From Herbaspirillum sp. RTI4 (GTDB lineage Bacteria; Pseudomonadota; Gammaproteobacteria; Burkholderiales; Burkholderiaceae_D): a stretch of 64,000 nucleotides of DNA. Each line of letters begins with the position of its first letter. The stretch's first letter is position 1. The stretch spans positions 1,798,001-1,862,000 of the forward strand of contig NZ_JAVIWQ010000002.1 of the NCBI RefSeq assembly GCF_034313965.1, in the 5' to 3' direction. This document shows, one piece after another, positions 1 to 8,715 of the stretch. The position numbers were made by a program, and so were the translations under genes. Below the pieces are notes generated by a model. It was not told the origin of the DNA, searched no databases, and saw nothing but the letters and a program-made list of their open reading frames with translations.

Positions 1-558
1 CTGCTGCACTGCCCACTGTGTGCGCAATGCATCTTGTCGCAACGGGGTGCCGGCGTTCATGGAAATGGTGGTAGTGCGTCCGATTGCCTGAGTTTCGTCA
101 GTCAGCACGTTGTTCGGCAGGACTGCCAGATCGCCCTTGAGGCGGCTAATGTCGCGCTCCGTGATCATTTGTCCTTGTCCCAGGGAGGAGGTGGTCACCA
201 GATATTCGGAGATGACTTGCACATTGGCCGTCATAAAAATGGTCCATGTTGCCGACCCTGTGCAGCGGATGCCAACCGTGGTACGTCCCCAGGGGCGACT
301 GCCGTTGGGTGAAAAAGCGTCGGGCGCAGTGCATGGCGGCAAGTTGCGTCGCGCGTCGACAGGATTGACCGTGACTTTGACATCGCCGGGTAATCCAATC
401 GATTTATTGCGCAAAAAACTTTCTGCGATGCGTTGCAATTCGGCCAGATCCTGCCGGGGTGCCGGGTTGTTTTGCGCCATCAATGCCGGCGAAAGCAGGG
501 CCAGAAGTATCCCGAAAATGGGTGATTTCAAGCGCAGCGGAAGAGTAATTAATTTCAT
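1..558 (-). CDS. flgA: Flagellar basal body P-ring formation chaperone FlgA (partial, C-terminus off the window)
   Basis: Reading the minus strand from ATG at 558 gives 186 codons with no stop, running off the left edge. Residues 1-25 form a signal peptide (basic start, hydrophobic core ending LSPALMA). The following region has a SAF-like stretch (VISEYLVTTSSLGQGQMI, then TERDISRLKGDLA) typical of FlgA, the periplasmic chaperone that helps FlgI assemble the P ring. It is divergent from flgB, the usual flgA/flgBCDEF arrangement. A sigma-28-like promoter lies 57 bases upstream of its start. The family is clear; only the end of the protein is missing. Confidence 0.93.
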   Translation of the reverse strand, partial: MKLITLPLRLKSPIFGILLALLSPALMAQNNPAPRQDLAELQRIAESFLRNKSIGLPGDVKVTVNPVDARRNLPPCTAPDAFSPNGSRPWGRTTVGIRCTGSATWTIFMTANVQVISEYLVTTSSLGQGQMITERDISRLKGDLAVLPNNVLTDETQAIGRTTTISMNAGTPLRQDALRTQWAVQQ

Positions 559-614
559 ATGACGAGCCTTGGCGATCAATAACCTGGCCCCATGGTCAGC
601 CAGGAGAATGGTAC

Positions 615-641
615 TTATCGGCACAGTTGTTTAAACCTTGA
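615..641 (-). promoter_or_regulatory. Sigma-28 (FliA)-type promoter for flgA
   Basis: On the minus strand the -35 element reads TCAAGGTT (634-641), then an 11-base spacer, then a -10 element GCCGATAA (615-622). The -10 is a perfect match to the enterobacterial FliA consensus and the -35 matches 6 of 8 bases of TAAAGTTT. It points at flgA, whose ATG is at 558. Late-class control of flgA, and of any flgM/flgN beyond the edge, is inferred. Confidence 0.7.
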
Positions 642-759
642 ACAGGACATGCTTTTCTACCTTTATCCAGCGATCACTTCCGAATGTGGCTTGTATGATC
701 CAACGTATATAAATCCACATGAATGACGATATTGTCAGTTGCTGGTATGGGAGAGTGTG

Positions 760-1182
760 ATGGTGGCAAAGCTAGATAGTTATTTGCAATTCAATGAAAA
801 AGCGCTGAATCTGCGCGCAGAGCGCCAGCAGATTCTGGCGTCCAATATCACCAACGCCGATACGCCGAACTATAAGGCGCGTGACATTGATTTTTCCAAG
901 GCTTTGCAAAATGCCATGACGCCGCCCGCTAATACTTTGCCGCCGGTTGAGATGACGCGCACCTCGAGCGCGCATTATGCCGGCAAGCCGACTGGCGACG
1001 GTAGCATTGACGGATCGCCCTTGTTGTACCGGCCATCGGCACAGGGCAGCATTGACGGCAACACCGTGGACATGAACGTGGAAACGACACAGTTTGCTGA
1101 TAACGCTATCCGCTATGAGGCAGCAGTGACCGCCGTTAGCGGGCAGATCAAAACTCTGACCAGCGCAATTCAACCGGGTTAA
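760..1182 (+). CDS. flgB: Flagellar basal body rod protein FlgB
   Basis: FlgB is a proximal rod subunit of the flagellar basal body, exported through the flagellar type III gate. The 140-residue product has the rod-protein N-terminus (KLDSYLQFNEKALNLRAERQ, then the conserved ASNITNADTPNYKARDIDF) and a C-terminal helix for coiled-coil packing. ATG 760 was chosen over the upstream TTG at 739 because GGGAG lies about 7 bases before it and the family normally begins just before the KLD motif. It is first in the flgBCDEFGHIJKL operon; flgC starts 5 bases after its stop. Confidence 0.95.
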   Translation: MVAKLDSYLQFNEKALNLRAERQQILASNITNADTPNYKARDIDFSKALQNAMTPPANTLPPVEMTRTSSAHYAGKPTGDGSIDGSPLLYRPSAQGSIDGNTVDMNVETTQFADNAIRYEAAVTAVSGQIKTLTSAIQPG

Positions 1183-1187
1183 TCCTC

Positions 1188-1592
1188 ATGTCTCTTTCCA
1201 ATATTTTCAATGTCGCCGGTTCCGGCATGAGCGCGCAATCGCAGCGGCTTAACGTCGTCGCCAGCAATCTGGCAAATGCCGATAGTACAGCTGGCCCCGA
1301 TGGGCAAGTGTACAAAGCCAAACAAGTCGTGTTCAGCACGCTACCGTTTGGCAGCATTCAATCGAGCGGTGTGCAGGTCGATAAAGTCGTGGAAGACCAG
1401 TCTGCACCAAAGATGGTCTACGACCCCAAGCATCCTCAGGCGGATGAAAATGGTTACGTTTCGATGCCCAATGTTAATCCGGTCGAAGAAATGGTCAATA
1501 TGATTTCCGCTTCGCGCTCGTATCAGAGTGATGTTGAGATCATGAATACCGCCAAAACTCTGTTGATGAAAACACTGACCATCGGTCAATAA
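1188..1592 (+). CDS. flgC: Flagellar basal body rod protein FlgC
   Basis: A proximal rod component of 134 residues, normal for FlgC. It starts MSLSNIFNVAGSGMSAQS and carries the family's VVASNLANADS motif near the N-terminus. The C-terminus has the VNPVEEMVNMISASRSYQSDVE motif shared by rod and hook axial proteins. It is tightly packed between flgB and flgD and surely co-transcribed with them. Confidence 0.96.
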   Translation: MSLSNIFNVAGSGMSAQSQRLNVVASNLANADSTAGPDGQVYKAKQVVFSTLPFGSIQSSGVQVDKVVEDQSAPKMVYDPKHPQADENGYVSMPNVNPVEEMVNMISASRSYQSDVEIMNTAKTLLMKTLTIGQ

Positions 1593-1606
1593 CCAAGGAT
1601 TTTCCC

Positions 1607-2320
1607 ATGTCATCTGTTTCCAACTCCCTGCTGGCTAGTGTCAACAATACAAGCGCTGCAGCCGCTACGAGCGCTTCGACTAGTTCCAGCAACGCTGTTC
1701 AGAACGAGTTTCTGACCTTGCTGACGGCGCAACTGAAAAATCAGGATCCGAGCAATCCGATGTCCAATTCAGACCTGACTACGCAAATGGCGCAGATGTC
1801 CACGGTCAGCGGCATCAGTCAGCTCAATACGACGCTGTCTTCGCTGATGACGAATCTGCAATCCTCGCAAGCGCTGCAAGCCACCAACATGATTGGTCAC
1901 GGCGTATTGGCAGCAGGTTCATCGGTCGCGTTGACGACGAACACCACAACAGCCACCGACGGCACAAGTACCAGCACGCAGCAGGGCATCATGGGCGTCA
2001 ATCTCGCGGGCAGCGCTGACGCTGTGACGGTGAGTGTTCAGGATGCTAACGGCAAGACGATTCATACTGCGAATCTCGGTCAGCAATCTGCGGGCGTATT
2101 GCCGATTACCTGGGATGGCACCACGGACAGCGGCACCAAGGCTGCGTCAGGCAACTACACGTTCACCGTAAAGGCAACCTCTGGCAGTACCGCAGTGGCT
2201 GCAACGCCACTGTCGTACGGAACGGTGGCCAGCATCTCTCAAAGCAGCACCGGCGGCGCCAAGCTGAATGTCTCGACGATCGGCTCCATCAACATTTCCG
2301 ATGTCCTTCAAACCTTTTAA
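1607..2320 (+). CDS. flgD: Flagellar hook assembly (capping) protein FlgD
   Basis: FlgD forms the temporary cap under which hook subunits polymerise. The 237-residue product has a Ser/Thr/Ala-rich secretion-type N-terminus, then the conserved block NEFLTLLTAQLKNQDPSNPM (residues about 33-52) and TQMAQMSTVSGISQLNTTL. The C-terminal half contains a FlgD Ig-like domain with the LPITWDGTTDSG motif. Length and position directly before flgE fit the family. Confidence 0.95.
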   Translation: MSSVSNSLLASVNNTSAAAATSASTSSSNAVQNEFLTLLTAQLKNQDPSNPMSNSDLTTQMAQMSTVSGISQLNTTLSSLMTNLQSSQALQATNMIGHGVLAAGSSVALTTNTTTATDGTSTSTQQGIMGVNLAGSADAVTVSVQDANGKTIHTANLGQQSAGVLPITWDGTTDSGTKAASGNYTFTVKATSGSTAVAATPLSYGTVASISQSSTGGAKLNVSTIGSINISDVLQTF

Positions 2321-2359
2321 TTTGGCCATCGTGATAACGAGCGTCAAGGGGAAAAAATA

Positions 2360-4042
2360 ATGAGCGGTTTTCAACAAGGTTTAAGCGGCGTCAATGGCGC
2401 AGCCCAGCAGCTGGATGTGATTGGTAATAACGTTGCCAATGCCAGCACGGTCGGTTACAAATCATCGGCAGCGCAGTTTGCCGACATGTATGCCAATTCA
2501 GTCAATCTTTCCGCCAATAGCGGTGTGGGTATCGGGGTTGCTAATGCCAACGTGGCGCAGTCGTTTACCCAGGGTAGTCTGACCAGTACCAGCAACCCGC
2601 TCGACATTGCCATCAACGGCAACGGTTTTTTTCGGATGGTTGCCAGCACGACAGACCAAACACCTCTGTACGCCCGTAACGGCCAGTTTCAGCTGACCAA
2701 AGATGGCTATATCAATAACCCGACCGAAAAAGGCGCACTGCTGACCGGCTGGGCGCAAGGCGTGACAGGCGGCGATCCGACCCCCTTGCAGATCAACACC
2801 GCCAATATTCCGGCAACGCAAACGACGAAGGTCACGACATCGCTGAATCTGGATTCGCGTAACTCCACGCCGACCACCTCACCTTTCAGCGCCACCGATC
2901 CGACCAGCTACAACAGCACGACCGGCGTGACCTTATATGACAGCCTGGGCAATACCTATAATGCGCAGACGTATTATGTGAAAAATCCCGCCTCTAACGG
3001 CACCACAACCTGGGACGTTTACACAACGGTTGACGGTACGGCTTATCCGGCGGCTGGTACTGCGGCAGAAACCACCTATAACGCGAATAACCTGAATCTC
3101 AGTTCCAGCGCGGCGGTGATTACACCTGCCTCGCCGTTTCTCGGAACGACCGCCGGTACCGATTACAACAACGTTCATCAGACGGTTGTCTATGACAGTA
3201 CGGGAACTGCGACAACCCTCAATACATTCTTCGTCAAGACCAGCGCTACGACATGGAAAGTATATGGTTCTACCGGCACCACCTTGCCCGGCACCATATT
3301 GAATGCTGGCGCGGCGCTCGGTACGCTGACCTTCGACAGCACCGGCGCGCTGACCTCGTCCACCGTCGCCAATCCCCAATTGGGCGGGAGCTTTTCGACG
3401 AACGGTATTGCCATGGACTTTACTGGCAGCAAACTGTCGACCGGCGCTTTTTCCGATACCGTCACGCAGAACGGTGTTGCTACCGGCGGCACGGCGCAGG
3501 CCCGTACCGGACAGCTGACCTTTAACTCCTCCGGCCTGATGACCTCGTCTTCGATGGCCAATCTGCAACTGACTCCGCGTGCCGGTGCCTCATTTGCTCC
3601 GGCCGGTATCGCGCTCAATTACACGGGTACCACGCAGACGGGTGCCGCTTTTGCGACAGTGGCGCAAGCGCAGGATGGTACCGCCCCAGGCGTGCTGAGC
3701 GGTTTCAATATCGGGCAAGACGGTGTCATCACTGGTTCTTATTCCAACAGCCAGACCAAGGCGCTGGGTACTGTGCTGCTGGTCAACTTTGCCAATCCCA
3801 ACGGCTTGCAGTCACGAGGCAATAACTTGTACGGCGCTACTGCCGCTGCGGGCGTCCCCCTGATTGGCCAGCCGACGGCCGGTGGACTGGGAGCGTTGCA
3901 ATCGAAACAAACTGAAAGTTCGAATATCGATCTGACTTCCGAACTGGTCGGACTGATTGTCGCGCAGCGTGTGTATCAGGCCAATGCCCAATCGATCAAG
4001 GCGCAGGATACGGTATTGCAATCGGTGATCCAGATCGCATAA
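2360..4042 (+). CDS. flgE: Flagellar hook protein FlgE, enlarged
   Basis: FlgE polymerises into the flexible hook. The N-terminal axial motif (SGVNGAAQQLDVIGNNVANA) and the C-terminal one (LTSELVGLIVAQRVYQANAQS) are intact. At 560 residues it is well above the roughly 400 of enterobacterial FlgE. The extra length comes from duplicated surface-domain segments: a YDSxG segment near residues 190 and 275, and an LTFxSxG...TSSxxAN segment near 323 and 385. GGGGAAAA before ATG 2360 serves as RBS. It lies between flgD and flgF. Confidence 0.95.
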   Translation: MSGFQQGLSGVNGAAQQLDVIGNNVANASTVGYKSSAAQFADMYANSVNLSANSGVGIGVANANVAQSFTQGSLTSTSNPLDIAINGNGFFRMVASTTDQTPLYARNGQFQLTKDGYINNPTEKGALLTGWAQGVTGGDPTPLQINTANIPATQTTKVTTSLNLDSRNSTPTTSPFSATDPTSYNSTTGVTLYDSLGNTYNAQTYYVKNPASNGTTTWDVYTTVDGTAYPAAGTAAETTYNANNLNLSSSAAVITPASPFLGTTAGTDYNNVHQTVVYDSTGTATTLNTFFVKTSATTWKVYGSTGTTLPGTILNAGAALGTLTFDSTGALTSSTVANPQLGGSFSTNGIAMDFTGSKLSTGAFSDTVTQNGVATGGTAQARTGQLTFNSSGLMTSSSMANLQLTPRAGASFAPAGIALNYTGTTQTGAAFATVAQAQDGTAPGVLSGFNIGQDGVITGSYSNSQTKALGTVLLVNFANPNGLQSRGNNLYGATAAAGVPLIGQPTAGGLGALQSKQTESSNIDLTSELVGLIVAQRVYQANAQSIKAQDTVLQSVIQIA

Positions 4043-4072
4043 AAAGGCGACGCATAAGAAGGCGACGCGTAA
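4043..4072 (+). repeat. Short tandem repeat after flgE
   Basis: Immediately after the flgE stop the motif AAGGCGACGC(A/G)TAA appears twice at a 15-base spacing, followed by a related ATCAGCGTCGTC. It lies in the 131-base gap before flgF, which has no gene or clear promoter. Confidence 0.6.
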
Positions 4073-4173
4073 ATCAGCGTCGTCAGGGCAGAGTGCTTCA
4101 TCCCATTTTTTCCGCAGGATCGACCAATGGCGAAAGCTGGTCAGCTTGCTTAGCCTTGAACAGGAAATAAACA

Positions 4174-4914
4174 ATGGATCGTTTGATCTATACCGCCATG
4201 ACGGGTGCCAAGCAAACGCTGGAGATGCAAGCCAATGTCTCGAACAATCTGGCGAATGTGGCGACCAACGGTTTTCGGGCCGAACTGAATACTTTTCGTT
4301 CCGTACCGATTGTCAGCGATGGTTTGCCAACCCGCGCTTTTGTGGTTAATGCCACGGTCGGTTCCGACTTTACCGGCGGGCCGATACAGCAGACCGGACG
4401 CGCGCTGGATGTGGCAATACAGGGTGATGGCTGGCTCGCAGTAGAAACGTCTAATGGTTCAGAAGCCTATACCCGTAGCGGCAGTCTGAAAATCGATGCA
4501 ACCGGCGTGTTGCAAACCACCGCAGGATTAAATCTGGTGGGTGAAACCGGGCCGATCACTATTCCACCCGATGTGAATGTAGCAATCGCTGCAGACGGTA
4601 CCGTCTCTTCGATTCCTAATACCGGTGTGCCGAATGCCGTCAATATTCTCGGCCGCATCAAAATGGTCAATCCCGATCCTGCCACCCTCAAGCGCGGCGA
4701 TGATGGTTTGTTTCGCGTCGATGGCCCCGACCCGGCTGATTCCGATCCCAACGTCACGCTGGCATCCGGCGCATTGGAAGGCAGCAATGTCAACACGGTC
4801 GAGGCGATGGTCAACATGATCAATTTGTCGCGTCAGTTTGAAATGAACATGAAAGCCCTGTCAACCGCCGAAAGCGATGCAGCCAAGGCTACACAATTAT
4901 TATCGCTGAGCTAA
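4174..4914 (+). CDS. flgF: Flagellar basal body rod protein FlgF
   Basis: FlgF is a rod protein. The 246-residue product begins [20 protein letters not shown] with the [17 protein letters not shown] motif and the internal [13 protein letters not shown] motif of the FlgF/FlgG/FlgE family. It ends with [27 protein letters not shown] precedes the ATG by about 9 bases. The shorter length and MDRLIYTAM start distinguish it from FlgG next door. Confidence 0.95.
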   Translation: MDRLIYTAMTGAKQTLEMQANVSNNLANVATNGFRAELNTFRSVPIVSDGLPTRAFVVNATVGSDFTGGPIQQTGRALDVAIQGDGWLAVETSNGSEAYTRSGSLKIDATGVLQTTAGLNLVGETGPITIPPDVNVAIAADGTVSSIPNTGVPNAVNILGRIKMVNPDPATLKRGDDGLFRVDGPDPADSDPNVTLASGALEGSNVNTVEAMVNMINLSRQFEMNMKALSTAESDAAKATQLLSLS

Positions 4915-4942
4915 TGAATGCCCTGCATTCTGGAGAAATTTT

Positions 4943-5725
4943 ATGATTCGTTCCCTGTGGATTTCCAAGACCGGTCTGGATGCGCAGCAAACCCAGATGG
5001 ATGTGATTTCCAACAATCTGGCCAACGTCAGCACGAACGGTTTCAAGAGCTCGCGCGCCGTATTTGAAGATTTGCTTTATCAGACAGTGCGTCAACCCGG
5101 CGCACAATCTTCGCAGCAGACGCAATTGCCTTCCGGTCTGCAATTCGGTACCGGTGTACAGCCGGTCGCGACAGAGCGGATTTTTACCCAAGGAAATTTA
5201 CAGCAGACCAGCAACTCCAAGGATCTGGCCATTAACGGCGCAGGTTTTTTCCAGGTGCTGTTACCGGACGGCACCACCGCCTATACGCGCGACGGTGCTT
5301 TTCAGACAGATAGCCAGGGCCAACTGGTCACCGCCAGCGGCTATACCGTTCAGCCGGTCATCACGATTCCCGCCACCGCGCAATCGCTCACGATCGGTGC
5401 CGACGGTACGGTCTCGGTGACTTTGCCCAATGCCATTACCAACACCACTGTCGGTTCCATTCAGTTGGCGACCTTCATCAACCCGACCGGCTTGTCCAGC
5501 AAGGGCGGCAATCTGTATCAGGAAACGGCGGCTTCTGGCACGCCGAATACCGGCACGCCAGGTACCAACGGCGCAGGCACGCTGACTCAAGGCTATGTGG
5601 AAACATCGAACGTCAACGTGGTGGAAGAGCTGGTCAATATGATCCAGACCCAGCGTGCGTATGAAATCAACAGCAAGGCGATCACCACTTCCGATCAAAT
5701 GCTGTCCAAGCTGTCGCAGATGTAA
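4943..5725 (+). CDS. flgG: Flagellar basal body distal rod protein FlgG
   Basis: Distal rod subunit of 260 residues, the family's normal length. Diagnostic features are the [20 protein letters not shown] start, [19 protein letters not shown], the central [17 protein letters not shown] block and the C-terminal [26 protein letters not shown] lies just before the ATG. It is 28 bases downstream of flgF and followed by the L-ring gene flgH. Confidence 0.97.
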   Translation: MIRSLWISKTGLDAQQTQMDVISNNLANVSTNGFKSSRAVFEDLLYQTVRQPGAQSSQQTQLPSGLQFGTGVQPVATERIFTQGNLQQTSNSKDLAINGAGFFQVLLPDGTTAYTRDGAFQTDSQGQLVTASGYTVQPVITIPATAQSLTIGADGTVSVTLPNAITNTTVGSIQLATFINPTGLSSKGGNLYQETAASGTPNTGTPGTNGAGTLTQGYVETSNVNVVEELVNMIQTQRAYEINSKAITTSDQMLSKLSQM

Positions 5726-5803
5726 GTAGTGATTCAGGCAATCCGGGAAATGCAGACAATTCAAATGGCCACCTTGCGTGGCACCGCAGCGGCGAGGCAC
5801 AGT

Positions 5804-6502
5804 ATGAGCAAACATCTTTCTACGACATGCATGAACGGCAGGCAGCGCGCTTGCGCTGTAGCGGTCATCGCACTGACAACGATGTTGCTCGCCGCCTGCA
5901 ATACCGTGCCGGAATCGATCGTCACTTCCGAACGCACCGCCAAGCCATCGCCTTCATCACTGGCACCCGCCAACAATGGCGCGATTTTTCAATCCGCCGC
6001 TTATCGCCCGATGCTGGAAGACCGGCGCGCACGGCTGGTCGGCGATACGCTGACCATCGTCATTGCTGAAAACACAACGGCCGTGAAGGCCGCTGGTAGT
6101 TCAGGCAGCAAAACGGGTTCCGTCGTCGCCGCTGCACCGTCCGTGTTGGGCATTCGCATCAATGAATTGAGCGCGTCCGGTTCGAGCGCCAACTCGTTCG
6201 CCGACAAGGATGCCACCTCGTCCAGCAATACGTTCACCGGCACCATTGCCGTGACCGTGATCGACGTGATGAGTAACGGCAATCTGCAAGTGGCCGGCGA
6301 AAAGCAAGTGGCGCTGGACAAAGGAGTGGAGTATGTCCGTTTCTCCGGCGTGGTCAGTCCCGACATGATCGGCGCAGGCAACACCGTGTCCTCGCTGCAG
6401 GTGGCCGATGCGCGAGTGGAATACCGTACCAATAACCGTATCGATGCTGCTTCTGTGATGTCATCGCTCTCCCGCTTTTTCCTGAGCGTGATGCCGTTCT
6501 AG
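5804..6502 (+). CDS. flgH: Flagellar L-ring lipoprotein FlgH
   Basis: FlgH forms the outer-membrane L ring around the rod. From ATG 5804 the 232-residue product starts with a lipoprotein signal (hydrophobic segment ending MLLAAC, lipobox LAAC). It then has the FlgH blocks RARLVGDTLTIVIAENTTA and GNLQVAGEKQVALD, ending in the PDMIGAGNTVSS...ARVEYR region. The frame stays open back to GTG 5729 just after flgG, but that extension would bury the signal peptide, so 5804 is preferred (GCGAGG upstream); ATG 5831 is another possibility. Confidence 0.93.
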   Translation: MSKHLSTTCMNGRQRACAVAVIALTTMLLAACNTVPESIVTSERTAKPSPSSLAPANNGAIFQSAAYRPMLEDRRARLVGDTLTIVIAENTTAVKAAGSSGSKTGSVVAAAPSVLGIRINELSASGSSANSFADKDATSSSNTFTGTIAVTVIDVMSNGNLQVAGEKQVALDKGVEYVRFSGVVSPDMIGAGNTVSSLQVADARVEYRTNNRIDAASVMSSLSRFFLSVMPF

Positions 6503-6518
6503 TTTTTGAAAGACACTG

Positions 6519-7658
6519 ATGAAATTTTCTGACCACAACGCATCGCTGCGCCGCATTCTTCTCTCTTTGCTGGTTTGCACAGGGACCATGCTCACCGCTG
6601 GCGTCAGCCAGGCAGAGCGCCTCAAGGATCTGGTCAGCATCCAGGGCGTTCGGGAGAATCAACTGGTGGGTTACGGACTGGTCGTCGGTCTCGATGGCAG
6701 CGGCGATCAGACAACACAAACGCCGTTTACCGTGCAGAGTGTGGTGAGCATGTTGCAGCAACTGGGCGTCAATCTGCCAGCGACCGCCACGGCCAGCATG
6801 CAACTCAAAAACGTGGCTGCGGCCATGGTGACGGCATCGCTTCCCGCCTTCGCGCAACCCGGACAGACCATAGACGTGACGGTGTCGTCGCTCGGTAATG
6901 CGAAAAGTCTTCGTGGCGGTACCTTGCTGATGGCCCCGCTCAAAGGTGCCGATGGTCAGATCTATGCGATTTCGCAAGGTAACATTCTGGTCGGTGGTGT
7001 GGGTGCCGCAGCGGCCGGCAGCAGAACAGTAGTCAACCATCTGAGTGTGGGACGCATCACCGGCGGCGCGACAGTTGAACGTGCAGTGCCGACTCAGTTG
7101 GGCCAGTCCGACATCATCAATCTGGAATTGAAGGACAACGATTTTTCTACTGCCAGCCGGGTGTCGGACGCGGTGAATCAGCGCTTCGGTTCGAGTACCG
7201 CCATGGCACAGGATGGCCGTGTGATTCGGGTGCGCGTACCGCCCGGCAGTGGCGAACGGGTAGCCTTCCTCGGCGCGCTGGAAAGTATCGATGTGACGCC
7301 TGGTCGCTTGCCCGCCAAGGTAATTCTCAACGCACGCACCGGCTCGGTGGTGATGAATCAATCAGTCACGCTGGATACCTGTGCGGTATCGCATGGCAAT
7401 CTCTCCGTCGTGATCAACGCCGATAACAGCGTGAGCCAGCCGAATGCACTCGCCGGCGGTCAGACTGCGGGCGTGCAAAATGCTTCGATAGCCATCACCA
7501 AAGATCCAGGCAAGGTACTGCTGCTCAAGGGCGGTGCTTCGCTCAATGACGTCGTCAAAGCGCTCAATGCGATTGGTGCCTCGCCACAGGATTTGCTGGC
7601 CATACTTGAGGCAATGAAAGCGGCCGGGTCCTTGCGCGCCGAGCTGCAAGTCATTTAA
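6519..7658 (+). CDS. flgI: Flagellar P-ring protein FlgI
   Basis: FlgI forms the periplasmic P ring in peptidoglycan. The 379-residue product has a Sec signal peptide (basic start, RRILLSLLVCTGTML, cleavage near SQAERLKDL). The conserved body includes RLKDLVSIQGVRENQLVGYG, VVGLDGSGDQTTQTPFT and KNVAAAMVTASLPAFAQPGQ. The end, GASPQDLLAILEAMKAAGSL, is typical. It lies 16 bases after flgH and 12 before flgJ. Confidence 0.97.
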   Translation: MKFSDHNASLRRILLSLLVCTGTMLTAGVSQAERLKDLVSIQGVRENQLVGYGLVVGLDGSGDQTTQTPFTVQSVVSMLQQLGVNLPATATASMQLKNVAAAMVTASLPAFAQPGQTIDVTVSSLGNAKSLRGGTLLMAPLKGADGQIYAISQGNILVGGVGAAAAGSRTVVNHLSVGRITGGATVERAVPTQLGQSDIINLELKDNDFSTASRVSDAVNQRFGSSTAMAQDGRVIRVRVPPGSGERVAFLGALESIDVTPGRLPAKVILNARTGSVVMNQSVTLDTCAVSHGNLSVVINADNSVSQPNALAGGQTAGVQNASIAITKDPGKVLLLKGGASLNDVVKALNAIGASPQDLLAILEAMKAAGSLRAELQVI

Positions 7659-7670
7659 CCGGGGTTTGCC

Positions 7671-8636
7671 ATGGTCAATAACATTAACGATAACAAGGCG
7701 CCAGAAAGTCTGGCCATTGATGCCAACGGATTGAATAAACTGCGCTTGTCGGCGCAGCAAAATTCTCCTGAAGCCATCAAGGGCGTGGCCAAGCAGTTCG
7801 AAGGCATGTTCCTGAACATGGTGATGAAAAGCATGCGTGACGCGACGCCACAGGATGGTCCTTTCGATAGTCAGCAATCGAAAATGTTTACGTCCATGTT
7901 AGACCAACAACTGAGCCAGTCTCTGGCGCAGCGCGGCGTGGGTCTGGCCGAAGTATTGATCAAGCAACTTTCCAATAAAGCGAACATGCCGACCGGACTG
8001 GAGCAGGGCGATGAGCCGTCAGCTTCCACGCCTTCGCTGCTGGATCACCATACGATGAGTGAACTGGACAAAGCCCGGCTGACACCGCACTCCGGTGCCA
8101 TGACCGGTAATGGCAGCGCCGACGCCGACGGCAAAAACAATGCGCATCAAGGCCGCAAAAAAAACCAGCCACGGGCCGCGCATGTCGAAGCTTTCCAGTC
8201 CCGGCTGCAAGCCGATGCGGAAGAAGCGAGCCGTACGACGGGCATTCCCGCCACGTTCATGCTGGCGCAGGCCGCGCTGGAAACAGGTTGGGGAAAACGT
8301 GAAATTTTTACGCGTGATGGCGGTACCAGCCACAATCTGTTCGGCGTCAAGGCGACCGGTAACTGGACCGGCAAGGTTGTCGAAGCGAACACGACGGAAT
8401 ACGTCAATGGCGTGCCGCATCGCAAGCTGGAAAAATTCCGCGCCTACGATTCTTACGCCGATGCCTTCCGCGATTACGCGCAGATGTTGCGCAGTAATCC
8501 CCGTTATGAAAAAGTCCTGGCCAACGCTCAGGACATCAATGGCTTTGCTCACGGCCTGCAACGTGCCGGATATGCAACCGATCCGCATTACGCCGACAAA
8601 TTAACGCGCATCATCCGCCAGTCGCTGGCGGTGTAA
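7671..8636 (+). CDS. flgJ: Peptidoglycan hydrolase / rod-binding protein FlgJ (two-domain form)
   Basis: FlgJ opens the peptidoglycan so the rod can grow. The 321-residue product has an N-terminal rod-binding domain (about residues 35-100: KGVAKQFEGMFLNMVMKSMR and a TSMLDQQLSQSLAQRG helix). A charged linker leads to a C-terminal beta-N-acetylglucosaminidase domain of the GH73 type from about residue 165. That domain contains FMLAQAALETGWGK, where the Glu is the expected catalytic acid, and HNLFGVKA. This bifunctional form is typical of beta- and gammaproteobacteria. Confidence 0.95.
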   Translation: MVNNINDNKAPESLAIDANGLNKLRLSAQQNSPEAIKGVAKQFEGMFLNMVMKSMRDATPQDGPFDSQQSKMFTSMLDQQLSQSLAQRGVGLAEVLIKQLSNKANMPTGLEQGDEPSASTPSLLDHHTMSELDKARLTPHSGAMTGNGSADADGKNNAHQGRKKNQPRAAHVEAFQSRLQADAEEASRTTGIPATFMLAQAALETGWGKREIFTRDGGTSHNLFGVKATGNWTGKVVEANTTEYVNGVPHRKLEKFRAYDSYADAFRDYAQMLRSNPRYEKVLANAQDINGFAHGLQRAGYATDPHYADKLTRIIRQSLAV

Positions 8637-8643
8637 GTTTTTG

Positions 8644-8670
8644 TATCGGCGCTCAAGTTTTGCGCCGATA
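8644..8670. repeat. Perfect inverted repeat between flgJ and flgK
   Basis: TATCGGCGC at 8644-8652 pairs perfectly with GCGCCGATA at 8662-8670 across a 9-base loop. There is no T-run after it, so it may stabilise or attenuate the operon mRNA rather than terminate it. Confidence 0.6.
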
Positions 8671-8715
8671 TGCCGTTAAAACAACCACATACGTCACGTC
8701 TGAAAAGAAATAATT

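Noticed and set aside
2933..3568. 211-codon minus frame inside flgE
   Set aside because: Shadow of the repetitive flgE coding sequence; Arg/Gly-rich and with no supporting signal.
6354..7361. 335-codon open frame on the minus strand
   Set aside because: It lies antisense to flgI and flgH, which are unmistakable on the plus strand; composition is His/Arg-rich as expected of a shadow frame and no RBS is seen.
8641..8715. GCCGATAT before flgK as a sigma-28 -10 element
   Set aside because: The GCCGATAT is one arm of a hairpin, and the -35-like TCAAGTTT is only 3 bases away instead of 11, so it cannot be a FliA promoter in that form.
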